A stretch of DNA of 5,901 bases from Bacteroidetes bacterium QH_10_64_19 (GCA_003023125.1 PXSY01000070.1:1-5901); one strand, 5' to 3'. Counted from the stretch's first letter, positions 1 to 5,901 are shown. Numbers and translations are program-made. The notes: a model not told the origin generated them from the letters alone.

Positions 1-583
1 CCAGCCCGGCAACCTTTGTCTGTGGGTTGCTGAGGTTTGTCACCTTGATGAGAGAGGACGGCGTGCCCTGCAGGTCGCCCTCATACGAACTGGGATTCAG
101 AGCCGCGGCCACGAACAGCGCGTCTTCATCGCCGTCGTAGACCACCTCTTGCACGTCGAGGTCACTGCTGCGGAGGCTACTGACGTCTGAGATATTCGTC
201 GGGTCGCTGGCATCGAGGATATCGATGCCCCCCTTGAAGGCTGGGCCGAGGGCCTTGTACCCGACGTGGAGCTGTCCGCCCGCCGTCGAGAGGTAGCTGG
301 CCCGCGTGGTGTCGTCCGGCGGCGCGACCGGCGGCGCGATCTGCGCGACCCCCGTGAATGAGAGGTCTTGGACACTCTTTGAAGACTGCGGGCCATCGGT
401 CAATCCGAATGTCTGCATCGACACGGTGTCGTCGAGCGTGGTCATCCGCGACTCCAGGTCGTTCGTCGCCTCAAAGAGGTTGGGCTGCGTCGTGTCCCGC
501 GGTGAAGTGCTGTCGCAGCCAGTGAGGAGTACAGACAGGCCGAGCGTGAGCAGGACGAGAGCCGTCGTTGATCGGTCAATCAT
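1..583 (-). CDS. Secreted lipoprotein with LVIVD/beta-propeller-like repeats (N-terminal part, runs off the window)
   Basis: Translating the minus strand from the ATG at 583-581 gives 194 residues open to the window edge, so the C-terminus is missing. The N-terminus is a lipoprotein signal peptide: Arg4, a hydrophobic core (about residues 8-20) and lipobox L-T-G-C with Cys23 as the lipidation site. Asp24 follows at +2; in E. coli that retains a lipoprotein in the inner membrane, but the rule may not hold here. Residues 31-80 are polar and partly helical. Residues 82-90 hold an APPV/APPD repeat. From about 118, the pattern GIDILDASDPTNISDV, and again LIKVTNLSNPQ near 178-187, matches LVIVD repeats, which form beta-propeller blades in surface or periplasmic proteins. 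Function is unknown; binding or scaffolding is a guess. It is divergent from the pilus genes and separated from them by 1 kb, so it is probably unrelated. No Shine-Dalgarno sequence is visible before the ATG. Confidence 0.85.
   Translation of the reverse strand, partial: MIDRSTTALVLLTLGLSVLLTGCDSTSPRDTTQPNLFEATNDLESRMTTLDDTVSMQTFGLTDGPQSSKSVQDLSFTGVAQIAPPVAPPDDTTRASYLSTAGGQLHVGYKALGPAFKGGIDILDASDPTNISDVSSLRSSDLDVQEVVYDGDEDALFVAAALNPSSYEGDLQGTPSSLIKVTNLSNPQTKVAGL
316..339. repeat. Perfect tandem duplication of a 12-bp unit inside the lipoprotein gene
   Basis: CCGGCGGCGCGA occurs twice back to back (316-327 and 328-339). On the coding (minus) strand it encodes the in-frame A-P-P-V / A-P-P-D duplication at residues 83-90, probably a flexible spacer between the membrane anchor region and the propeller-like domain. 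The unit is a multiple of three, so changes in copy number would keep the frame. Confidence 0.8.
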
Positions 584-613
584 AGCACTGAATCAGGGTG
601 ATTGCGTGTCGGT

Positions 614-644
614 CCAGCACCGGCTAGAGTGCAATACCGGCTGG
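614..644. repeat. Imperfect inverted repeat upstream of the lipoprotein start
   Basis: CCAGCACCGG (614-623) can pair with CCGGCTGG (637-644) with a two-base bulge (CA) and a 13-base loop. It lies 31 bp upstream of the minus-strand ATG. In the lipoprotein 5' leader it could fold as an RNA hairpin, or it could be a protein-binding site. There is no T-run on either side, so it is not an intrinsic terminator. Confidence 0.4.
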
Positions 645-766
645 GACGTGTGCGAAGCAGGAGGTGAAAGTTGTACTTCTCACGTGGGGGCTTTCTGGTT
701 AAGCAGGGGCATGATCTAGGTTGCATCGACCCTGTGCAGGATCCTCTGGAAACCTCTTCGTACGTC

Positions 767-792
767 TAAGACTGACCCTCTCATGCGTCTTA
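767..792. repeat. Short inverted repeat TAAGAC / GTCTTA
   Basis: TAAGAC at 767-772 and GTCTTA at 787-792 are perfect inverted copies around a 14-base spacer. This may be an operator-like site or a small hairpin in the long leader of the minus-strand gene. At six bases per arm it could be chance. Confidence 0.25.
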
Positions 793-817
793 AGCCAAAT
801 CTGGTGGTAGGAGCAGA

Positions 818-835
818 GTTTTCCGGAGGAAAAAC
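818..835. repeat. Inverted repeat GTTTTCC-GGA-GGAAAAAC
   Basis: TTTTCC (819-824) and GGAAAA (828-833) form a six-pair stem with a GGA loop. G818 can pair with C835 if A834 is bulged. It abuts the AT-rich island at 849-883. No U-tract follows on either strand, so a terminator is unlikely; an operator next to a promoter is possible. Confidence 0.35.
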
Positions 836-848
836 GCTCTTGACCGCT

Positions 849-883
849 CGTATTATAAAAAATTGTTAATCAAATAATATATG
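849..883. promoter_or_regulatory. AT-rich promoter-like island
   Basis: In a GC-rich setting this block is almost entirely A and T. On the minus strand it contains a perfect TATAAT (complement of 852-857), which could be the -10 of the lipoprotein gene and would leave a leader of about 260 nt. On the plus strand TAATAT (875-880) could serve as a -10 for transcription toward 900-1300. No well-spaced -35 element and no Bacteroidota-type TTTG/TAnnTTTG pair is visible for either, so direction and use are uncertain. Confidence 0.3.
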
Positions 884-1267
884 CGAGTACTAATTCTGCC
901 TCGGACTGTACCCTACATGGAGAATCGAAATACCGGGGTGCGACTGCTCCGGTACCAAGATGCGGCTGGTGCTGAACAACGGGCACATTGAGCTTCGGCT
1001 GCGCACTGTGTATGTAAAATCTACCCTGCTTGGGACGATACTACCCTAAATGCAGTCCGCGAGAATTACTTTCAGAAATCGCGCGCATCGGTGTACATAT
1101 TCTGGAAACGAGTCGTCCCATACGCGGATCATGCGTGGCCCCGCTCGATTCGTGCGTCCAGCGACGGGCACCCGTCGGGATCTGAGGCGTGCGATTGCAG
1201 CTTCATAGTTCGGCTTCCCGGGCAGGTTGCCTGTAAGGCAGGATCGGCACCAGTGGGCCGCACTGTC

Positions 1268-1300
1268 CCTGAGCGGAAATCTCGGTTTATTTTTTCTTTA
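1268..1300 (+). terminator. Weak candidate intrinsic terminator
   Basis: CC-T-GAG (1268-1273) can pair with CTCGG (1281-1285), giving five pairs with one bulged T and a seven-base loop. A T-rich tract (TTTATTTTTTCTTTA, 1286-1300) follows at once. The geometry is that of a plus-strand terminator but the stem is short. No plus-strand gene upstream is identified, so it would end either an unannotated RNA or nothing at all. Confidence 0.25.
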
Positions 1301-1614
1301 TCTGAGGCTGCGTCTGTACATTACCCGTCCGGTGATGAGTGCGAGGGTGACGTCTCTACCTCGGTGTACCATCGCTCCGACCCCTGAAAAAGCCGTGGCC
1401 TCTAGGACAACCAGTGGATGAGGGTTCTCCATTCTCCGTCCTGGCCGACCCGCGTATTTCTCCTGAGAAGGGGTGAGTATTCGGTGAAGGACTATCATGA
1501 GGCAGCGTCGACGTCGGAGCCGGGGACCTGCGACGAGCTCCGGCCTGAAATTTGCGCTGGTTCAGGCGGTGATGCAAGTGCGCCTGGACTTCCCGAACGA
1601 ACGACACCGACCCC

Positions 1615-2907
1615 GTGTCCCAGAACACTGTCGATTCGATTTCGGCCCCCGACCGAGATGGACACCCCGAACAGGCCGACTCCGATGCGGTCTCGCCTCT
1701 CCCGGACGCCTGTCAGCGCATCATCGACTCCATCCCGGAGGCGTACCGGGGGCAACGGCGGCTCCGGTATCTGGCAGAAAAGACGGACGAGCTCTCTCCG
1801 GAGGAGGAGCGTACACTCCGAGGCCGCATGCGCCGATTTGCAAAACGCACGCTGGAGCTCGACGCCAGCGACATGGACCTGGGGGGGGGCGCCTGCGACG
1901 GCCACGTGTGGTACCGGGTCGACGGCAACAAGCGACGGGAGGAGGACATGGGCACTTACGAGCCTTTCGAAACGGACATTCTCATCCTCAACCTTCTCAA
2001 CGAGAAGCAAACGCAACAGCTCCTGGAGGAAGGCGCGGCCGACTTCTCGTATCGCCTCGATGTGGAGAGCCACGACGGGCGGCCCCGTCGCTTTCGGGCC
2101 ACGGCGTACTCGGACTACGATCACGCCGCGCTCAACATGCGCGCCATCACCGACGAAGTGTTTGCGCTTGACGATCTGGGCTTCCACAAGCAAATTCAGC
2201 GGGGGATGATGTTTCGGCACGTGCGGGATGGCCTCACCCTCATCACGGGCGTGACGGGCTCGGGGAAGAGCACGACGCTCGACGCCATCATCGACGCCAA
2301 CAACGAGGATTTTCCCGGCCACATCGTCGTGATTGCTCAGCCGGTGGAATACATGCACAAGCCCAAGAAGTGCATCGTGCGTCACCGCGAGGTGGGGAAA
2401 GACGTGGAGAGCTTTAAAGCCGGCATCACGCAGGCCCTGCGGCAGGACCCCGACATCGTGATGATTGGGGAGATGCGCGACCCCGAAACCATTCAGGCGG
2501 CGCTTGAGATCACCGACTCCGGTCACAAGGTGTTTTCCACCCTCCACACCTCCTCGGCCATGGAGACCATCGACCGGATCGTGGCCGAGGTGCCCCCCGA
2601 GGAGCAACAGCGGGTGCGCCACCGACTCGCGGATGTGCTGCGATGCGTCATTTCACAGCAGCTGCTTCCGAAGATCGGCGGCGGGCGACAGATGGTGAAA
2701 GAGGTGCTCCGGGTTGATGCTTCGGCCCGGGCGGCGATCAAAAATGACAACGTCGGCGAGGTGTACCAGATGATGTGGGAGGGCGGGCAGGACGGCCAGA
2801 CGACGCTGGAGCAGGACTTGTACCGTCTCGCCCGGAAGCGAAAGATTAAGCCGGAGCACGCGATGGACTACGCCAATAACAAGAAGCGTCTCCGTCGCTT
2901 GTTTTGA
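1615..2907 (+). CDS. pilT: PilT-family type IV pilus ATPase (retraction-type), with altered Asp box
   Basis: 430-residue secretion/pilus ATPase of the PilT/VirB11 superfamily, expected to act as a cytoplasmic hexamer driving pilin movement at the inner-membrane platform. Residues 1-75 are a polar, acidic extension absent from typical PilT (about 345 residues). Residues 78-190 are the PilT N-terminal PAS-like domain (ASDMDL, DFSYRLDV, RFRATAY, ALDDLGF). The RecA-like domain has Walker A GVTGSGKST (212-220), Walker B DPDIVMIGEMRD (278-289, catalytic Glu286) and a His box ending TLHT with His304 and His311. The C-terminal helices (LEQDLYRLARKRKI) are PilT-like. There is no tetracysteine motif or MshEN domain, so PilB is unlikely; PilU remains possible. 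Two oddities: the Asp box reads VIAQPVEY instead of the usual IEDPIE, and AIRNLIRE is degenerate (ARAAIKNDN). The GTG start is forced: an in-frame TGA lies at 1570-1572 with no other start between. No Shine-Dalgarno sequence is seen. Confidence 0.9.
   Translation: MSQNTVDSISAPDRDGHPEQADSDAVSPLPDACQRIIDSIPEAYRGQRRLRYLAEKTDELSPEEERTLRGRMRRFAKRTLELDASDMDLGGGACDGHVWYRVDGNKRREEDMGTYEPFETDILILNLLNEKQTQQLLEEGAADFSYRLDVESHDGRPRRFRATAYSDYDHAALNMRAITDEVFALDDLGFHKQIQRGMMFRHVRDGLTLITGVTGSGKSTTLDAIIDANNEDFPGHIVVIAQPVEYMHKPKKCIVRHREVGKDVESFKAGITQALRQDPDIVMIGEMRDPETIQAALEITDSGHKVFSTLHTSSAMETIDRIVAEVPPEEQQRVRHRLADVLRCVISQQLLPKIGGGRQMVKEVLRVDASARAAIKNDNVGEVYQMMWEGGQDGQTTLEQDLYRLARKRKIKPEHAMDYANNKKRLRRLF
1881..1889. 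repeat. Nine-G homopolymer within the pilT-like gene
   Basis: Nine consecutive G follow CT and encode the Gly-Gly-Gly after Asp-Leu at residues 88-92, in the N-terminal domain. A gain or loss of one G would shift the frame before the Walker A motif and abolish the ATPase. Such tracts are known slippage sites in other bacteria. Confidence 0.9.
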
Positions 2908-3078
2908 CGATCCGCCCCTCCACGTTTCCCCAGCACAGGAGAGGCACCCCCGGAACAGAGAAACGGCGGCGGGTGTGTAGAAGAATCAAATTGGCTCGGG
3001 CATTTCCACCGATGACCGACTCTTTCCTGACCGGCGACCGATAACAATTCTTTTCTGACTGCCAGCAGTTCCGCACGA
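2908..3078. other. 171-bp gap between the ATPase and the PilM-PilN fusion
   Basis: No ORF and no convincing terminator are seen, so read-through is plausible. Three GACCG copies (3014-3018, 3029-3033, 3036-3040) precede a small AT-rich stretch (ATAACAATTCTTTT, 3041-3054), which could be part of a promoter for the downstream gene. No clear -35/-10 pair can be assigned. Confidence 0.4.
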
Positions 3079-5535
3079 ATGAGCAGGCACGCACTCGGCA
3101 TTATGGTGGCGGCGGATGGCCTCCACGCCGTCTTGCTGGAGCGGAGCGAGGGGGAAACCGTCGTTGGGTTCAAGTACTCGTCGGCCGAGACTGGGGGGGC
3201 AGACGATGATCTTTCCTTCGACGAGCCCGGAGAGATGAGCCCCGGGATGGAAGGAGAAGAGTCCGATGATGTGACCATTCAGTTCGGAGACGACGAAGGA
3301 GGCGGGGGGGACATGTTCATGGGCTCGGAGTTCGGAGAGCTGGATGAGGGCGAAGAAGAGCTCGGAGCACCGGGAGATTCGGGCGGCACGCGGAACGTTC
3401 AGAACGAGCTCGACGACCTGCTCAACCAGTGCGCGGAGCGGGGCTACGAGGATCCGGAAATTGCGTTTTGTAGCACCACCTCAGAGATTGATCGGGTCGA
3501 GCTTCGTCTCCCGATCGACGAGAGTGACGACGAGGTTGAGGAAGAGGGGAAACACGGTCTTCCCCTGCCGGCGTCCCGGTCCACCCTGTTGGAGATGCTC
3601 GAAGAGCAGTATGAGGGTGGGGTGGAGGATGGGCGCGTCGGCTTCATCCCGATGCATCAGACCAGGGACGGACGTCAGCGGGTGCTCGCGCTCATTGCGC
3701 GGCCGGGCGGCCCGGTGCTGTCGACCCTTTCGTCGATGCAGGACCAGACGCTAGCCCGATCGCCCCGGGCACAGATTTTGGACACGGAAGTCTCTCTGTA
3801 CCTGGGACTTGCCCGGTCAATTCTCCAGCTTCCGGCGGGCACCCCCGAAAAGACCATCCTCGTGCGGGTGGGGCCCGAAGATACGCTCGTGCTGTTCATC
3901 GAGGGAAATACGCTTCGCCAGTCGGAGTATCTTCCGGAGCTTACGGTCGACGACGCGTCCGAGACGATCTGTAGCCGGGTGCTACTCCTGCAGGACGAGT
4001 ACGGAATGGGGGAGGTCCAACACCTCATGCTCATCGCGGAAGACGACGAGGAGGGGCTATCGGACGCCTTCAAGTCGTATTTTGCCAGCGCAAACATGCG
4101 GCTGGTTCGCACTCATCTGCCCAACGGAGAGGAGAGGGGGCCAGGTGGCTACGTGGCGGCGAAAGGAGCGGCCCTGCGATTGATGGATGATTCGCGCCAG
4201 GCGCCCTTCTTCCAGCCGGTCAATCTGCTGGCGAAGCGCTACAAGGCCAGCTCCTTCCGGCTGCCGGTGGGGTGGTCGGTGCCGTTTCTGCTCGGGCTGC
4301 TTGCCATAACGACCCTCGGGTTCGTCTGGTACTACTTTGCCAACGCCAGTGCCATCAGCGAGCGCCGGGCGGAGCTGCGACAGCTGGAGCAGAAGGTGAA
4401 TCAGGTGGACCAGGCGTCCCTGCGGCGCCGCATCGACAGTCTCCAGTCCGCGGCGGCCCGGTATGAGGACGCAAATGAGGCCGTGGGAGCGCTGCTCAAG
4501 GGAAGCAACAAATGGAGCAGCGGACTGGCCACGATCGCGGAGGAAATGCGCCGCGTGGAGGGGCTTTCGCTCGAGCAGTGGAGTCCGGACGGAGAGGCCG
4601 AGGTGACAGTGGTAGGCCGCGCCTCGAAGCGATCAAGGATTGTCCAGCTGGCGCAGCGATTGGAGGGAGACATCCTGGGCGTTGAGTCCACCGAAACCCG
4701 GGACGTTTCTTTGTACGACTTCGAGCTCACCGTTCCCCTCGATACCACAGAGCCGGAGGCGATCGAGTACTGGCGGGAGCAGCGAGGCGAGCGATTGGCC
4801 GCGGTCGATGAGGCGACACAGTCGCAAGCAGCCCTGAACGGGGCGACGCCCGAGTCCTCGACACAGCCTTCATCCACGCCGCAGTCGTCTTCCGGAGCGG
4901 CGAATGCGGAGCCCTCTTCCGGGGTCGACCCCGCCGCCCCCGGAACGTCCTCGGGGGACGCAAACTGGACGGTCGTCGTTGCGTCTCTGGACCGGAACGG
5001 TGCCGCCGAAACTGTGGCGCAGCGCTATCGCGACCGACTGGGGAGCCGGGACCACGCTGTTCGGGTCCGACGCAATCCCGATGAGGGTCGGTATCGGGTT
5101 AGTGTAGGGGATTTCTCGTCGTCCGCTGCTGCGCGGGCGACTCTCAAAAAAATGGACGGCACACTTCCCGAAGATGCATGGCTGCTCGACGTGTCCGAAA
5201 CGAACGAGATAGATACGACTGCGGAACCGTCCTCTTCGGAGGAGACTGATCCGTCGTCCCCGTCCGCGCCAGAGTGGACCATCGTGGTCACGTCCCACGA
5301 AGTGGACTCGCTGGCGCAGGAGGCCGCCCAGACGTACCGAGCGCGCTTGGGCGACGGATCGCATTCGGTAACGGTGCGCCCAAGTCCGAACGGCAGGCGC
5401 TACCGGGTGGGGGTCGGGGGGTTTGCGTCGCTGGAAGCGGCCCGCACTGCGCGTGAAGAGATGAAGTCGGTCGTGCCCGCCGACGCGTGGATCCACAGGT
5501 ATTCCAGCACAGCCCTCACCTCCGAAGAGCCCTGA
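3079..5535 (+). CDS. PilM-PilN fusion with two C-terminal SPOR domains (type IV pilus assembly platform)
   Basis: 818-residue bitopic inner-membrane protein. Residues 1-369 resemble PilM, the actin-like cytoplasmic ring protein. It opens HALGIMVAADGLHAVLLE, aligning with the family's LGIDIGSSSVKAVEL but without the phosphate-loop Asp. An acidic, Gly-rich insert fills about 38-103, and AAKGAALRL (360-368) matches the PilM C-terminal 'GLALR' region. VNLLAKRYK (381-389) corresponds to the INLLP motif opening PilN, the segment that binds PilM when the two are separate. A single membrane helix (about 397-421) is followed by a coiled coil (425-465) and a PilN ferredoxin-like fold (about 480-553). 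A Ser/Pro/Ala-rich linker (577-628) leads to SPOR 1 (629-705), a second linker and SPOR 2 (732-808). Predicted topology is PilM inside, PilN and SPOR in the periplasm, where SPOR domains bind glycan strands lacking stem peptides. A GspL-like role in type II secretion is the main alternative. ATG 3079 is the first in-frame ATG and fits the family N-terminus; no Shine-Dalgarno sequence is visible. Confidence 0.85.
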   Translation: MSRHALGIMVAADGLHAVLLERSEGETVVGFKYSSAETGGADDDLSFDEPGEMSPGMEGEESDDVTIQFGDDEGGGGDMFMGSEFGELDEGEEELGAPGDSGGTRNVQNELDDLLNQCAERGYEDPEIAFCSTTSEIDRVELRLPIDESDDEVEEEGKHGLPLPASRSTLLEMLEEQYEGGVEDGRVGFIPMHQTRDGRQRVLALIARPGGPVLSTLSSMQDQTLARSPRAQILDTEVSLYLGLARSILQLPAGTPEKTILVRVGPEDTLVLFIEGNTLRQSEYLPELTVDDASETICSRVLLLQDEYGMGEVQHLMLIAEDDEEGLSDAFKSYFASANMRLVRTHLPNGEERGPGGYVAAKGAALRLMDDSRQAPFFQPVNLLAKRYKASSFRLPVGWSVPFLLGLLAITTLGFVWYYFANASAISERRAELRQLEQKVNQVDQASLRRRIDSLQSAAARYEDANEAVGALLKGSNKWSSGLATIAEEMRRVEGLSLEQWSPDGEAEVTVVGRASKRSRIVQLAQRLEGDILGVESTETRDVSLYDFELTVPLDTTEPEAIEYWREQRGERLAAVDEATQSQAALNGATPESSTQPSSTPQSSSGAANAEPSSGVDPAAPGTSSGDANWTVVVASLDRNGAAETVAQRYRDRLGSRDHAVRVRRNPDEGRYRVSVGDFSSSAAARATLKKMDGTLPEDAWLLDVSETNEIDTTAEPSSSEETDPSSPSAPEWTIVVTSHEVDSLAQEAAQTYRARLGDGSHSVTVRPSPNGRRYRVGVGGFASLEAARTAREEMKSVVPADAWIHRYSSTALTSEEP
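3190..3387 (+). other. Acidic Gly/Glu/Asp low-complexity insert in the PilM-like domain
   Basis: Codes for residues 38-103, dominated by Asp, Glu, Gly and Ser. It falls right after the first beta-hairpin of the actin-like domain, where usual PilM proteins continue without such a block. It includes two seven-G runs (3193-3199 and 3304-3310). Likely a disordered loop; its acidity fits a salt-in halophile. Confidence 0.7.
4267..4341 (+). other. Transmembrane helix of the PilM-PilN fusion
   Basis: Residues 397-421 are a continuous hydrophobic segment (core PFLLGLLAITTLGFVWYYF). Basic residues on the N-terminal side (KRYK, Arg394) argue for the N-terminus inside, placing the PilM part in the cytoplasm and the PilN and SPOR parts in the periplasm. 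Confidence 0.85.
4963..5193 (+). other. SPOR domain 1
   Basis: Residues 629-705. The strand pattern WTVVVASL, helix AAETVAQRYRDRL, then YRVSVGDFSSSAAARATLKKM is the classic SPOR layout (hydrophobic strand, helix, 'yrV.vG.f.s...A' motif, second helix). SPOR domains bind denuded peptidoglycan, usually at the septum. Confidence 0.85.
5272..5502 (+). other. SPOR domain 2 (tandem paralogue of SPOR 1)
   Basis: Residues 732-808 repeat SPOR 1 block for block: EWTIVVTS, EAAQTYRARL, RRYRVGVGGFASLEAARTAREEM and a closing PADAWIHRY that mirrors PEDAWLLDV. The two copies align with essentially one one-residue gap, which implies an internal duplication. A 26-residue acidic Ser/Pro linker separates them. 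Confidence 0.85.
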
Positions 5536-5633
5536 CTCGATCGTAGAACCACCGGGTGGACGCAAGCACGCGAGGCCCTTTGCTCCCGCCAACGGTGAGC
5601 TACCGCCACCCCCAGAAAATAGCGGCATGAGGT

Positions 5634-5901
5634 ATGTTTGAGTTTGAATCCAACCAGATTCTTTTGATTTCGTGCCTGCTCCTCTTGATCGGGGTGGGGA
5701 CGTACCTAACGTATTTTCGCCAGCAGAACACGCTTCAGTCGTTGGAGGAGCAGATTGAAGAAAAACAGGAGGAGCAGGAGCAGATTCGGACGTTGCAGGC
5801 CAATCTGAAGGATGCGGAGGCTCGGTTCGAGAAGGTCCGAGATCAGTGGGAGACCCAGTACAAGATCGTACCTGAAACTGTGACGTCGCCGGAGATTGTA
5901 G
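5634..5901 (+). CDS. pilO: PilO-like pilus assembly protein (N-terminal part, runs off the window)
   Basis: 89 codons are present before the right edge. The product has a short N-terminal tail, one membrane helix (about residues 8-27, ILLISCLLLLIGVGTYLTYF), a Glu/Gln-rich coiled coil (about 31-75) and the beginning of a periplasmic domain. This is the layout of PilO, which pairs with PilN in the inner-membrane alignment complex; sequence identity with PilO is weak, so the call rests on topology and on the position directly after PilM-PilN. The ATG at 5634 is forced, since an in-frame TGA sits at 5628-5630. GAGG (5629-5632) lies only one base before the ATG, too close for a normal Shine-Dalgarno. 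The 98-bp gap to the upstream gene shows no terminator, so co-transcription is likely. Confidence 0.75.
   Translation, partial: MFEFESNQILLISCLLLLIGVGTYLTYFRQQNTLQSLEEQIEEKQEEQEQIRTLQANLKDAEARFEKVRDQWETQYKIVPETVTSPEIV

Larger units (their letters stand above)
584..1614. other. About 1 kb intergenic region without a convincing gene
   Basis: The stretch separates the divergent lipoprotein and pilT-like genes. Open frames here (for example 1091-1387 plus, 1298-1498 minus) encode Arg-, Ser- and Cys-rich peptides without the acidic bias of the neighbouring proteins, have no recognisable motif and overlap one another, so they look like chance frames. GC content drops locally at 849-883 and 1286-1300. 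I see no tRNA or rRNA, no CRISPR repeats and no insertion-sequence ends. It must hold the promoters of both flanking genes and could hold a non-coding RNA or decayed DNA. Confidence 0.6.

Noticed and set aside
306..719. Plus-strand open frame of 137 codons
   Set aside because: Mostly antisense to the lipoprotein coding region, which has a proper signal peptide and lipobox; the product is rich in Ser, Arg and Cys and unlike the other proteins here.
917..1049. Two tiny plus-strand ORFs (ATG at 917, 24 codons; ATG at 960, 29 codons)
   Set aside because: No Shine-Dalgarno sequence, no recognisable sequence, and of a length expected by chance.
1091..1387. Plus-strand open frame of 98 codons in the intergenic region
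   Set aside because: No motif, no Shine-Dalgarno sequence, no acidic bias, and overlapping frames of similar quality on both strands.
1298..1498. Minus-strand open frame of 66 codons with a hydrophobic stretch
   Set aside because: The stretch (VVLEATAFSGVGAM) is too short and interrupted to be a membrane helix, and nothing supports expression.
1495..2622. Long minus-strand open frame (375 codons) opposite the pilT-like gene
   Set aside because: It is the antisense shadow of a clearly conserved ATPase in GC-rich DNA; its His/Val/Arg/Gly-rich product has no recognisable motif.
4870..5628. Minus-strand open frame of 252 codons opposite the SPOR region
   Set aside because: Arg/Gly-rich shadow of the SPOR-encoding frame; the plus-strand reading shows duplicated conserved domains.

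Overview
The window is about 5.9 kb of GC-rich DNA. Its proteins are strongly acidic (runs of Asp/Glu, acidic linkers) and start codons lack clear Shine-Dalgarno sequences. With a PilT-PilMN-PilO gene set and an LVIVD-type lipoprotein, this suggests a halophilic member of the Bacteroidota/Rhodothermota, most like Salinibacter. That assignment is inferred from composition and protein style, not from a database match.

Layout: (1) Positions 1-583, minus strand: the N-terminal 194 residues of a secreted lipoprotein with LVIVD/beta-propeller-like repeats, running off the left edge. (2) Positions 584-1614: about 1 kb with no convincing gene. It holds several inverted repeats, a sharply AT-rich promoter-like island near 849-883 and a weak terminator-like hairpin with a T-rich tract near 1268-1300. 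(3) Positions 1615-2907, plus strand: a PilT-family (type IV pilus retraction-type) hexameric ATPase with an acidic N-terminal extension, an altered Asp box and a nine-G homopolymer inside the gene. (4) Positions 3079-5535, plus strand: an 818-residue protein that reads as a fusion of PilM (cytoplasmic actin-like), PilN (inner-membrane bitopic) and two tandem SPOR peptidoglycan-binding domains. (5) Positions 5634-5901, plus strand: the start of a PilO-like protein, cut by the right edge.

The three plus-strand genes probably belong to one type IV pilus or type IV-pilus-like (twitching, DNA uptake or secretion) cluster. The ATPase would work on the cytoplasmic face. The PilM-PilN fusion would link the cytoplasmic ring to the periplasm through one membrane helix, pair with PilO through its ferredoxin-like region, and use its two C-terminal SPOR domains to hold the platform to the cell wall. 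The most unusual item is this PilM-PilN-SPOR-SPOR architecture. The altered Asp box of the ATPase and the poly-G tract in its gene are also worth a second look.
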